Shown here in pieces: positions 1 through 7,515 of a stretch of DNA of 30,496 nucleotides. A program made the translations under genes and the position numbers. The DNA lies in the NCBI GenBank assembly GCA_900751995.1, contig CAADTP010000049.1, positions 1 to 30,496 on the forward strand, read 5' to 3'. This DNA comes from Lachnospiraceae bacterium. Lineage in GTDB: Bacteria; Bacillota; Clostridia; Lachnospirales; Lachnospiraceae. Below the pieces are notes generated by a model. The model was not told the origin of the DNA and ran no database searches. It saw only the letters and a program-made list of their open reading frames with translations. The first letter of the stretch is position 1. The number at the start of each line of letters is the position of its first letter.

Positions 1-319
1 ACGCAGCAGTAGCAGCTACCTGTGAGACAACCGGAAAAACCGAAGGAAGTCACTGCAGCGTCTGCGGAACCGTACTCAAGTCCCAGACCACAATAGCAGC
101 GCTTGGCCACAGCTGGGACGGAGGAAAGGTAACAAAAGCAGCGACCTGCACCACAGCCGGAACGAAGACCTACACCTGTACCCGCTGCAAGAAAACACGC
201 ACAGAAACGATCGCAGCAACAGGCCACAAAGTAGTGAAAGACGCAGCAGTAGCAGCTACCTGTGAGACAACCGGAAAAACCGAAGGAAGTCACTGCAGCG
301 TCTGCGGAACCGTACTCAA
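1..319 (+). repeat. 240-bp-period direct repeat inside the surface protein gene
   Basis: Bases 1-79 are identical to bases 241-319, and similarity continues to about 350 with scattered changes. The period is 240 bp (80 codons), so the reading frame is kept. Within each unit there are two related half-units with a C-x9/10-C-x2-C core and a Gly-His terminus. Because identity begins at the window edge, more copies probably lie upstream. Confidence 0.9.
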
Positions 320-2045
320 AGCCCAGACCACAACAGCGGCATTAGGCCATGATTACGGAGAGTGGAAAACAATAAAGGCTGCAACTTATACAGAACCGGG
401 ACAGGCAGAAAGAGTTTGCAGGAGAAATGCATCACACAAAGAATACAGACAGCTTCCGATACTGGAAAAAGCGAAGATCGATCTGTCAGCCTGCAGCATT
501 CAGTTGTCAGAACAGACCTATGTATATGATGGAACCGAAAAAACACCGACAGTAACCATCACTTACAACGAAAAAACACTGACAGAAGGAAAAGACTACC
601 AGGTATATTTCGCAGATAATGTAAATCCAGGAACAGCAAAGATCACTGCGATCGCCAAAACCGACAGCGATTATACAGGAACAGCCACAATAACCTTTGA
701 GATCCGAAAATCACTTCCGGAAAATGCAACTGTGATCGAACCGGGCGCATTCAGTAACTGTACAAACCTGGTGGATCTGAATATCAAAGAAAACGTAACA
801 GAAATAGGCGACAACGCATTTGCAGACAGCAAAAATCTGCAGAATATCTATTTCTACGGCAACAGCCCGAAACTCGGAAATAACATCTTCAAAAATGTAA
901 CTGCAACCGTATACTATCCATACACAGACAAAACCTGGTCTCTGGATATTCTCCAGGATTACGGTGGAAACATTACCTGGGTGCCATGGGATCCAAAAAC
1001 AAACAGTCCGGCAAAACGAAGCCTTGCGCTGTGTGATATCAAGATCACAGAGCAGAAATACACCTATGACGGAACCGAAAAAACACCGGAAATGGTCATC
1101 ATGGATGGAAACTATACACTGCAGAAAAATACAGATTACACCGTAAAATGCAGCAATAACACCAATGCGGGAAATGCAGAACTGGAGATCACAGGAGCCG
1201 GAAATTACAGCGGAACCTATAAAGCAGGATTCCTCATCGAACAGACAGAGCCGAGCCTGAAATTTGACAAAAAAACAATAACTGTAAAATACGGCACAAA
1301 ACCATTCCTCTGTGTGCTGTCTGAAAAAACAACAGATGGAACCATAACCTACAGTTCCAGCAACCCGAAAGTTGCAGCTGTCGATCCATCCACCGGTAAA
1401 GTAACCATCAAAGGCGGAGGAACCGCGGCGATCATGGCATACGCTGCAAAGGGAACCAATTATACCTCCGGTTCCACATTCTGCACCATCAAAGTAACGA
1501 AACGCAGCAATACCATCAAAGCATCCAATATCCGGCGGACCTGGTATGCAAAAGCCAGAAAGATCAGCATCAATGCAAAAGCTTCCGGAAAAGCTCAGCT
1601 GAAATATTCTTCCAGCAGTAAATCTGTAAAAGTAGACAAACAAGGAAGGATCACCATTGCGGCAAAATTCACCGGCAGTGCAAGGATCACGATCCGTTCT
1701 TCTGCCACAGCAGGATATAATGCCGCCACAAAGAGTATTACAGTCACAGTGAATCCGGCAGGAACCACCCTGACGACAGCAAAGAACCTGTCCGGCAGAA
1801 AAGCGCAGATCACATGGAAGAAAAACCGATACGTGACCGGATATGAGATCCAGTATTCCGTAAACAAAAATTTCAGATCCGGCAGCAAAAAAACAGTGGC
1901 CGGAGTATCCAAAACGAAATACACGCTGACAAAGCTTCAGAAAAACAAAACGTATTATGTAAGGATCCGCACATACAAAAAATCAGGAACAAAGAAATAC
2001 TATTCTTCCTGGAGCAAGGTAAAAGCAGTAAGGATCAGAAAGTAG
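1..2045 (+). CDS. Secreted modular surface protein, 5'-truncated by window edge (CxxC repeats, BspA LRR, Ig-like, Fn3)
   Basis: The reading frame is open from position 3 to the TAG at 2043-2045 (680 visible residues), so the start codon lies upstream and no signal peptide can be judged. Visible modules in order: Cys-rich repeats with C-x9/10-C-x2-C and a Gly-His end (nt 3-350); an Ig-like YDGTEKTP...GNAELEITGAGNYSGT-type module (about 480-700); a BspA-type LRR stretch with AFSNCTNL and NAFADSKNL cores (715-990); a second YDGTEKTP module (1040-1240); bacterial Ig-like (Big_2-like) modules (about 1255-1750); and an Fn3-like C-terminus (1770-2042). These modules are typical of large extracellular proteins of gut Clostridia that bind matrix or host ligands. 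The end is Lys/Arg-rich with no LPxTG or membrane anchor, so it is probably secreted or held by other modules. The ligand is unknown. The next gene starts about 10 bases after its stop. Confidence 0.85.
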   Translation, partial: AAVAATCETTGKTEGSHCSVCGTVLKSQTTIAALGHSWDGGKVTKAATCTTAGTKTYTCTRCKKTRTETIAATGHKVVKDAAVAATCETTGKTEGSHCSVCGTVLKAQTTTAALGHDYGEWKTIKAATYTEPGQAERVCRRNASHKEYRQLPILEKAKIDLSACSIQLSEQTYVYDGTEKTPTVTITYNEKTLTEGKDYQVYFADNVNPGTAKITAIAKTDSDYTGTATITFEIRKSLPENATVIEPGAFSNCTNLVDLNIKENVTEIGDNAFADSKNLQNIYFYGNSPKLGNNIFKNVTATVYYPYTDKTWSLDILQDYGGNITWVPWDPKTNSPAKRSLALCDIKITEQKYTYDGTEKTPEMVIMDGNYTLQKNTDYTVKCSNNTNAGNAELEITGAGNYSGTYKAGFLIEQTEPSLKFDKKTITVKYGTKPFLCVLSEKTTDGTITYSSSNPKVAAVDPSTGKVTIKGGGTAAIMAYAAKGTNYTSGSTFCTIKVTKRSNTIKASNIRRTWYAKARKISINAKASGKAQLKYSSSSKSVKVDKQGRITIAAKFTGSARITIRSSATAGYNAATKSITVTVNPAGTTLTTAKNLSGRKAQITWKKNRYVTGYEIQYSVNKNFRSGSKKTVAGVSKTKYTLTKLQKNKTYYVRIRTYKKSGTKKYYSSWSKVKAVRIRK

Positions 2046-2055
2046 AGGCATGGAA

Positions 2056-2853
2056 ATGAGGATAAATAAAAAAATACTTGCAGGGCTTACAGCAGTCAGT
2101 ATGCTGACCTGCGGGATATGGATGGAAAGTGTTTTTGCGGCGGATACATTCAGTGCGGAGGAGTCAGCAGAAGCTGTATCGGATACTGTGACGGATCTGT
2201 CGGCAGAATCCATTACAGGGATTGAAACAGGAGAAGCTCCGGCAATGGATGCAGCAGAAATTTCCGAGGCAGAACCGGAAAATAAATCTGAGATCTCAGA
2301 GACACCAGACATGTCAGAGGAACCGGCAGTACCGGATGATACGGAAACAGCGGACGTTTCAGAGGCACCGGATAATCCGGAGACACAAGATACATCGGAA
2401 ATACCGGAAGAAATAGAGCTTCCGGAAAATGAAGAAGCGGACATTCCGCAGGAAATGCTCCCGGATGATCAGGAAGATCAGCCGGAAGCAGCATTTGAGG
2501 AGAGCGCAGCATCGGAAGATATGGAAACAGAAATCGATCCGGCAGGAGAAAAGAGTGGTTTTTGCGGAGCGGAGGAGAATACCGTATCCTGGAGTCTTGA
2601 TGAAAACGGAGTTCTCGAGATCACAGGACAGGGAGCTATGAATGAATGGCAAAATGAGGAAGAAGTCCCCTGGAATGGATACCGCGACCAGATAACAGAG
2701 GTCCGGATCGAGGAAGGCGTTACCAGCATCGGACCTTATGCATTTGCAGACTGCGAAAATCTTGTAAAGCTTGACATTGCGGACAGCGTTCAGACTATAG
2801 GTGCATTTGCATATTTTAACTGCAGTGGCCTTTCCACACTGACCATCGGCTGA
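2056..2853 (+). CDS. Short secreted BspA-type LRR protein, probably truncated
   Basis: The N-terminus has a Lys/Arg start, a hydrophobic core and a VFA|AD cleavage site, which is a classic signal peptide. Next comes a Ser/Glu/Asp/Pro-rich low-complexity stretch to about residue 165. A BspA-family N-cap follows (FCGAEENTVSWSLDENG, ITGQGAMNEW), then only about two LRR_5 units (TSIGPYAFADCENL, TIGAFAYFNCSGL) before a TGA. Family members usually carry many more repeats plus C-terminal modules, so this is probably a 5' remnant or a deletion product. No LRR coding continues in other frames after the stop. Start choice: an in-frame ATG exists at 2050, but the AGAGG at 2044-2048 sits only one base before it; the ATG at 2056 has a 7-base gap and is preferred. 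It probably shares a transcript with the preceding gene. Confidence 0.65.
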   Translation: MRINKKILAGLTAVSMLTCGIWMESVFAADTFSAEESAEAVSDTVTDLSAESITGIETGEAPAMDAAEISEAEPENKSEISETPDMSEEPAVPDDTETADVSEAPDNPETQDTSEIPEEIELPENEEADIPQEMLPDDQEDQPEAAFEESAASEDMETEIDPAGEKSGFCGAEENTVSWSLDENGVLEITGQGAMNEWQNEEEVPWNGYRDQITEVRIEEGVTSIGPYAFADCENLVKLDIADSVQTIGAFAYFNCSGLSTLTIG

Positions 2854-2890
2854 GATCATCGGGATCACAGGCCGGATCAGGTATAATAAG

Positions 2891-2970
2891 AAGCCCCGGA
2901 ACACGAGGCAACTTCAGAGAAGTCATAACTTCAACTTCCTGAGGTCTGCCCGTATTCCGGGGCTTTAAGT
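2891..2970. terminator. Long imperfect palindrome, probable bidirectional terminator
   Basis: A perfect 10-bp outer stem (AAGCCCCGGA 2891-2900 with TCCGGGGCTT 2956-2965) continues inward. About 21 of the first 27 opposed positions are complementary, centred near 2928. A weak T-rich tail follows on the plus side (TTTAAGTTTT) and a weaker one on the minus side. It separates convergent genes (LRR protein on plus, trhA on minus), so a shared terminator is the simplest reading. A mobile hairpin element is the alternative. Confidence 0.65.
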
Positions 2971-3017
2971 TTTGCAGATATTCGAGGAGGCTTTTATCCA
3001 TCTGACTACAGAGTAAC

Positions 3018-3683
3018 TCAGTGGATTGCCATACCGGCTACGAAGAAATACATTACAACAAAATGGCACACACTTCCCAGCATCACAAAAACATGAAATA
3101 CTTCGTGGGAACCGAAATTCTTATGCTTCGCATTGAAGATCGGAAGCTTCAAAGCATAGATCACACCGCCGATGGTATAGATGATACCGCCGGCAAGGAG
3201 CCATCCGAAGCCTGCGCGGGGCAGATTGTGGAAGATCGGAACAAAAGCAAGTACACACAGCCAGCCCATTCCAATGTAGATCACAGAGGAAAGCCATTTC
3301 GGGCAGTTGATCCAGCAGCCCTTGAGGATCATTCCGATGATGGCAACGGTCCATACGAGGGCACAGAGGATATAGCCGGTGCGTCCGTGGAGAACGATCA
3401 GGCATACAGGAGTGTAGCTGCCGGCGATCATCACAAAGATCATCATGTGATCCATTTTTTTCAGACGGCGGTTCACCTTGACTGTAGAGTTTACGGAATG
3501 GTAAAGTGTGCTTGCCAGGTAAAGAAGGATCATGGTAAGGATAAAAACACTTACTGCAAAAACATGGAGAACGTCTGCGCTTCTGGCCGCCTTCACGATC
3601 AGCGGAGTGGCTCCGGCCACGGCAAGAAGCATGCCGATTCCGTGGGTTATGGCACTTCCCGGATCTTTTAATTTAAATTTCAT
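3018..3683 (-). CDS. trhA: TrhA / hemolysin III family (PAQR-like) integral membrane protein
   Basis: This 221-residue protein has about seven hydrophobic segments. It carries the family marks: SAITHGIG near the N-terminus, the STLYHSV His, the DHMMIFVMIAGSYTP segment, and the C-terminal HEVFHVFVMLGSVCHF pair of His. In PAQR/hemolysin III proteins these His and Asp residues form a metal site in the membrane. The bacterial members are linked to membrane energetics and lipid homeostasis; the haemolysin name is historical and should not be read as a toxin call. The length matches the family. A strong AGGAGGTG lies at 3691-3698, seven bases before the ATG. It is divergent from ppk1 and convergent with the LRR gene. 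Confidence 0.9.
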   Translation of the reverse strand: MKFKLKDPGSAITHGIGMLLAVAGATPLIVKAARSADVLHVFAVSVFILTMILLYLASTLYHSVNSTVKVNRRLKKMDHMMIFVMIAGSYTPVCLIVLHGRTGYILCALVWTVAIIGMILKGCWINCPKWLSSVIYIGMGWLCVLAFVPIFHNLPRAGFGWLLAGGIIYTIGGVIYALKLPIFNAKHKNFGSHEVFHVFVMLGSVCHFVVMYFFVAGMAIH

Positions 3684-3718
3684 ATAAAAACACCTCCTGC
3701 AAAAAAACTGCTGTTTAT

Positions 3719-3724
3719 ATCATA
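3719..3724 (-). promoter_or_regulatory. Candidate -10 box for trhA
   Basis: TATGAT reads on the minus strand at 3724-3719, about 36 bases before the trhA ATG. The element 17 bases further upstream (TGAACT) matches the -35 consensus poorly, so this is a tentative promoter. Confidence 0.35.
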
Positions 3725-3735
3725 TGGACAACTTC

Positions 3736-3846
3736 ATGATCAGTTCATCAATGATGGATCATAGTGACGTTTCACGATATAGCAATGTAGAAATTGATAA
3801 AATAACATGTAGTATTCAAAACTACATATCAAGTATATGAATACTA
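3736..3846. promoter_or_regulatory. Dyad-rich AT-rich region between divergent trhA and ppk1
   Basis: The gene-free gap 3684-4080 holds three inverted repeats: ATGATC/GATCAT (3736-3741, 3757-3762) with an inner CATC/GATG pair; GTGA/TCAC (3764-3767, 3772-3775); and a perfect 9-bp TAGTATTCA/TGAATACTA (3810-3818, 3838-3846). None is followed by a T-run, so they look more like operator sites or folded leader RNA than terminators. No regulator is known. I see no coding potential in the gap. Confidence 0.4.
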
Positions 3847-4009
3847 TACCACTATTATTCAAAAATGCAACCCCTAATTTCAAAAAAAATTTTATCAGGA
3901 TTTTACAAAGTCTTGTTATTGAATAAACATTCGATCAGTATACTTGTATGCAAACCGTGAAGCAAAGGCATTCATGAACCTGCAGTCAGGCAAAATCTGG
4001 ATGCCTGCT

Positions 4010-4018
4010 TGATATGAT
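4010..4018 (+). promoter_or_regulatory. Candidate extended -10 promoter for ppk1
   Basis: TGATATGAT at 4010-4018 is an extended -10 (TGn plus TATGAT) about 60 bases before the ppk1 ATG. There is no good -35 box, which extended -10 promoters tolerate. A small hairpin, CAGGCA (3987-3992) with TGCCTG (4002-4007), lies just upstream and could be an operator. Confidence 0.4.
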
Positions 4019-4080
4019 ACGGATAAATACAGACAAAGTCGGCCGAAAAAGAAAAATACATGGCGACGCAGGAGGAAAAA

Positions 4081-6141
4081 ATGGCAGATACAATATACAT
4101 GAACAGGGAATTATCCTGGCTGAAGTTTAATGAAAGGGTACTTGAGGAGGCTGAGAATCCGGAAAATCCGCTGTGTGAACGCCTCACATTTGCGTCTATC
4201 TATCAGAGCAACCTGGATGAATTTTACATGGTACGTGTGGGATCTCTGGTGGATCAGATGCTTCTGGCAAAGGATATCCGTGAAAATAAAACCAATATGA
4301 CGCCGGAGGAACAGCTGGACGCGATCCTTGCCAGAACAAAAAAGCTGAACCGGAAAAGAGATGTTGTTTATGAAGAGATCATGGAAAAGCTGGAACAATA
4401 CGGCATACATATGCTGAATTTCCATAAGATCGAAAAAGAGGATCGCAATTATCTGGACCGCTATTTTGAAGCAGAGGTGGCTCCGGTTATTTCTCCGTCT
4501 ATCGTCGGAAAAAGACAGCCGTTTCCATTTCTCCGGAATAAGGAGATCTATGCGGTAGTAGTTCTGGAAACAAAAAAAGGAAAAGAAAAGCTGGGTATCA
4601 TTCCGTGCAGCAGTGCAGGTATCCAGCGTCTGATCCCGGTTCCGGGAAAAACCGGCACCTACATGTTGTCTGAAGAGCTGATCCTTCACTTTGTTTCAAA
4701 AATCTTCAAGGGCTATCACATCAAGGCAAAGTCCCTGCTTCGTATTACCAGAAATGCGGATATTGACGCAGATGCTCTTTATGATGAAGATCTGGATTAC
4801 CGTGAGTTTATGGTAGAACTGATCAAGGCAAGAAAGAAACTGGCACCGATCCGTCTGGAGCTGTCAAGAGAAATGGACGGAGATGTTGTTGAAACACTTT
4901 GCGAGTATCTGGAAGTGGACAAGAATTATGTATTCCGGGGAGATATACCACTGGATCTTTCTTTTGTATTCCAGATCCAGGATGGCCTGAGAAAAAGAAC
5001 AGAGCTTTTTTATGAAAAAAGAATTCCTCAGAAGTCTCCTCTGTTTAACAATCACGAACCGATCCTTGACCAGATCGCGAAAAAGGACCGTTTTCTTTCC
5101 TACCCATATGAAAGCATCAAGCCGTTTCTTACAATGCTTCATGAGGCTGCCAATGATGAGGCTGTAGTTTCCATTAAGATGACACTCTACCGTGTGGCAA
5201 AACAGAGTAAGGTTGTGGAGGCTCTGATCGAAGCAGCAGAAAACGGAAAGGAAGTTTTCGTTCTGGTGGAGCTGAAGGCGCGTTTTGATGAGGAAAACAA
5301 TATTGGATGGTCCCGGCTCCTGGAGGATGCGGGCTGTCACGTGATCTACGGTCTGGATGGTTATAAGGTACATTCCAAGCTTTGCCAGATCATGAAGAAA
5401 AAAGATGGAAATGTGGAATATTATACACAGATCGGAACAGGAAACTACAATGAAAAAACAGCTCGTCTGTATACAGATCTTTCTCTGATGACTGCGGACC
5501 CGAAGATCGGTATGGAGGCGGCCAGAGTGTTCCAGGCACTGGCAATGGGAGAAACCGTTGAAGATATGGAGTATCTTCTTGTGGCACCAAGATGTCTTCA
5601 GAACAAAGTGCTTGCCATGATCGATGAGGAGATCGAGCATGCGAAGGCCGGAGAACCGGCATATATTGGCTTGAAAATGAATTCTCTGACAGATAAACGT
5701 ATTATGAGCAAGCTTGTAGAAGCATCCTGTGCAGGAGTACACATTGATATGGTGATTCGTGGTATCTGCTGTCTGATCCCGGGAGTGAAGGGACAGACAG
5801 AAAATATCCACATTATCAGTATTGTAGGACGTTTTCTGGAACATTCCCGCATTTATATTTTCGGAACACAGGAGAGAGCAAGGATCTATATTTCCTCTGC
5901 GGACTTTATGACAAGAAATACTCTTCGTCGTGTAGAAGTTGCGGCACCTATCGAGGATCCGGATATCCGTATGCAGATCCAGGAAATGTTTGTGACAATG
6001 CTCAGTGATAATCGAAAAGCAAGGAGCATGAACAATAAGGGAATTTATAAGATCGAACCATCCGATAATGCTCCGCTTAATTCTCAGGAAGTATTTCTGC
6101 AGCAGGCATACGACAATGCGGCTCCTGCGACAGATAAATAA
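4081..6141 (+). CDS. ppk1: Polyphosphate kinase 1
   Basis: PPK1 reversibly transfers the terminal phosphate of ATP to polyphosphate through phospho-histidine, at the inner membrane face. The order is canonical: N-domain (NRELSWLKFNERVLEEA from residue 7), head domain, then two phospholipase D-like catalytic domains. His431 in YKVHSKLC and His588 in LEHSRIYIFG align with E. coli His435 and His592. The 686-residue length is normal. Start choice: an in-frame ATG at 4060 would add seven residues, but AGGAGG at 4070-4075 lies five bases before the ATG at 4081, so 4081 is chosen. No ppx exopolyphosphatase lies beside it. The gene ends 113 bases before spoVT with no clear terminator. Confidence 0.97.
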   Translation: MADTIYMNRELSWLKFNERVLEEAENPENPLCERLTFASIYQSNLDEFYMVRVGSLVDQMLLAKDIRENKTNMTPEEQLDAILARTKKLNRKRDVVYEEIMEKLEQYGIHMLNFHKIEKEDRNYLDRYFEAEVAPVISPSIVGKRQPFPFLRNKEIYAVVVLETKKGKEKLGIIPCSSAGIQRLIPVPGKTGTYMLSEELILHFVSKIFKGYHIKAKSLLRITRNADIDADALYDEDLDYREFMVELIKARKKLAPIRLELSREMDGDVVETLCEYLEVDKNYVFRGDIPLDLSFVFQIQDGLRKRTELFYEKRIPQKSPLFNNHEPILDQIAKKDRFLSYPYESIKPFLTMLHEAANDEAVVSIKMTLYRVAKQSKVVEALIEAAENGKEVFVLVELKARFDEENNIGWSRLLEDAGCHVIYGLDGYKVHSKLCQIMKKKDGNVEYYTQIGTGNYNEKTARLYTDLSLMTADPKIGMEAARVFQALAMGETVEDMEYLLVAPRCLQNKVLAMIDEEIEHAKAGEPAYIGLKMNSLTDKRIMSKLVEASCAGVHIDMVIRGICCLIPGVKGQTENIHIISIVGRFLEHSRIYIFGTQERARIYISSADFMTRNTLRRVEVAAPIEDPDIRMQIQEMFVTMLSDNRKARSMNNKGIYKIEPSDNAPLNSQEVFLQQAYDNAAPATDK

Positions 6142-6152
6142 GAGATTTTTAT

Positions 6153-6181
6153 GCATATTTCTCCCAGTTTTTCGCATAATA
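6153..6181 (+). promoter_or_regulatory. Sigma-G/sigma-F type forespore promoter of spoVT
   Basis: GCATA (6153-6157), a 17-base spacer, then CATAATA (6175-6181) match the Bacillus sigma-G consensus (GMATA, 16-18 bases, CATAMTA) at every position. It lies about 75 bases before the spoVT start. In B. subtilis spoVT is a sigma-G gene, so context and motif agree. Confidence 0.8.
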
Positions 6182-6254
6182 ACCATATGAAAAACAAATA
6201 GTTAACATAACATTGACGTACAATGAACAGAAAATACAGGAGGAATTCAGGAAG

Positions 6255-6803
6255 ATGAAAGCAACGGGAATTGTTCGCAGGATCGATGATCTGGGCAGGG
6301 TTGTGATTCCAAAAGAGATACGAAAGACACTGCGGATCAAGGAAGGAACGCCACTGGAGATTTTTACAGACAGGGAAGGACAGATCATCCTGAAAAAATA
6401 TTCGCCCATTGGAGAGCTGAATACGTTTGCTGCGGAATATGCGGAAGCGCTGGTACAGACCACCGGACTGACTGCCTGTATTACAGATCGTGATCAGGTC
6501 GTGGCGGCATGCGGCAGCGGAAGCCGGGAACTGGAAGGAAAAGAGATCAGTTCTGATCTGGATGCAGTCATTGCCGGCAGAGAATGCAGACTGATCAGTC
6601 GGAGCAGCAGGGAAAATATCCCGATCATTGTCGATGACAGTGATTCTTTTGAACGAAAAATGATACAGCCTGTTCTGTGTGCCAGCGATGCGATCGGGGC
6701 CGTGATCCTTCTGTCCAGAAGCGAAAAAGCGGAAATGGGTGACACAGAACGTGCCCTTGTCCGCACAGCAGCCGGTTTTCTTGGCAGACAGATGGAGCAG
6801 TAA
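6255..6803 (+). CDS. spoVT: Stage V sporulation protein T, AbrB-type regulator
   Basis: SpoVT is a forespore transcription factor that tunes sigma-G genes, spore coat/cortex and germination functions. Residues 1-50 are the swapped-hairpin AbrB DNA-binding domain, nearly identical to Bacillus SpoVT (MKATGIVRRIDDLGRVVIPKE). Residues 55-182 form the GAF-like ligand domain, ending in the family signature AAGFLGRQMEQ. The length is 182 residues against 178 in B. subtilis. Start choice: the frame is open to a TTG at 6213, but homology begins exactly at the ATG at 6255, and AGGAGG at 6238-6243 lies 11 bases before it. It follows ppk1 but has its own forespore promoter. Confidence 0.96.
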   Translation: MKATGIVRRIDDLGRVVIPKEIRKTLRIKEGTPLEIFTDREGQIILKKYSPIGELNTFAAEYAEALVQTTGLTACITDRDQVVAACGSGSRELEGKEISSDLDAVIAGRECRLISRSSRENIPIIVDDSDSFERKMIQPVLCASDAIGAVILLSRSEKAEMGDTERALVRTAAGFLGRQMEQ

Positions 6804-6879
6804 ACGTGCATCAGATGTACAGAAAAATGTGTGAAGATCAAGATATAAACATCAGATGCAGATGCCAGGAGGCAGCAGA

Positions 6880-7443
6880 TCAGGGAGGGTGCGGGCACCG
6901 GGAAGGAAAACTGTGGTATTCTTCCAGAGTCAGATTTGTGATGGTGAGCCAGGAAGCCAGAGGTTTGGTCACATAGCGGATGTGCCAGGGCTCGTAAGGG
7001 AAGCCGGTGATCTCCTCTCTGTTTTTGGGATACCGGAGGATGAAACCATAGAGCGGAGCGTTCTTTTTCAGCCAGCGGCCTTCTCCTGTTGCGGAAAACC
7101 TTTCGGAGAGCTCCATATGGATGGAAGGACAGGAGACATCCAGAGCAAGTCCGCTCTGATGCTCGCTCGTACCTGGCCTGGCAACAAAAGGGCTTTCCGT
7201 AAAGAGCTCCTTCTGTCGCTGGTAGGAACGATATCCGGAAACTGCCCACAGGTTCAGACCACATCTGTGACAGGCATGAAAAAGCTGAGAAGCCGCTTTT
7301 GCAGCCTGGTATTCCAGAAGCCGCTTCGAATCTCCCGGCGCTGCTTCAAATGGAAGTCCGATATCGATGAGATGCTCCGGCACAAAGGCTTCCGGCAGAG
7401 GATGCTCCCTGCTGATCAGCCGGGTATAAAATTCTCTGTGCAA
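6880..7443 (-). CDS. VanY-type D-alanyl-D-alanine carboxypeptidase (M15B), no signal peptide
   Basis: This zinc peptidase family trims the terminal D-Ala from peptidoglycan stem peptides. The 187 residues carry the whole catalytic set: SGYRSYQRQ (69-76), SEHQSGLALDV with zinc ligands His95 and Asp102, and EPWHIRYV with catalytic Glu151 and zinc ligand His154. Relatives have an N-terminal signal or membrane anchor; here the protein begins almost at the catalytic domain (LISREHPLPEAFVPEHL). The frame continues upstream to 7516 but offers no ATG, GTG or further TTG, so TTG at 7443 is the best start. Its SD-like AAAGGGGG lies in the right arm of the pncB terminator. It may be cytoplasmic, a remnant, or exported another way. 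A dedicated vanA/vanB resistance cluster is absent. Confidence 0.85.
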   Translation of the reverse strand: MHREFYTRLISREHPLPEAFVPEHLIDIGLPFEAAPGDSKRLLEYQAAKAASQLFHACHRCGLNLWAVSGYRSYQRQKELFTESPFVARPGTSEHQSGLALDVSCPSIHMELSERFSATGEGRWLKKNAPLYGFILRYPKNREEITGFPYEPWHIRYVTKPLASWLTITNLTLEEYHSFPSRCPHPP

Positions 7444-7447
7444 TAAA

Positions 7448-7494
7448 AAACCCCCTTTCCTTATCCATAAGCTTATGATAAGAAAAGGGGGTTT
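7448..7494 (-). terminator. Intrinsic terminator of pncB, overlapping the vanY leader
   Basis: An 18-position stem (7448-7465 with 7477-7494) has a single mismatch and closes around a small AAGCTTAT-containing loop. Read on the minus strand it ends in AAAGGGGG followed by TTTTTT, a classic terminator for the pncB transcript. The T-run ends two bases before the TTG start of vanY. Confidence 0.85.
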
Positions 7495-7515
7495 ATGAAT
7501 GCTTATTTCTGTTTA

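Noticed and set aside
711..1643. 310-codon minus-strand open frame opposite the surface protein gene
   Set aside because: It is a shadow of the real plus-strand frame, Phe/Cys/Ile-rich with no family resemblance.
2816..3001. 61-codon minus-strand open frame downstream of trhA
   Set aside because: It overlaps the long palindrome and the end of the LRR gene and lacks a ribosome site; the open frame is best explained by chance.
3018..3683. Haemolysin toxin
   Set aside because: The hemolysin III name is historical; the protein is a PAQR-type membrane protein and nothing here suggests a secreted toxin.
6880..7443. Vancomycin resistance gene cluster
   Set aside because: Only a VanY-like peptidase is present; there is no VanH/VanA/VanX or VanR/VanS set, and the family has ordinary cell-wall roles.
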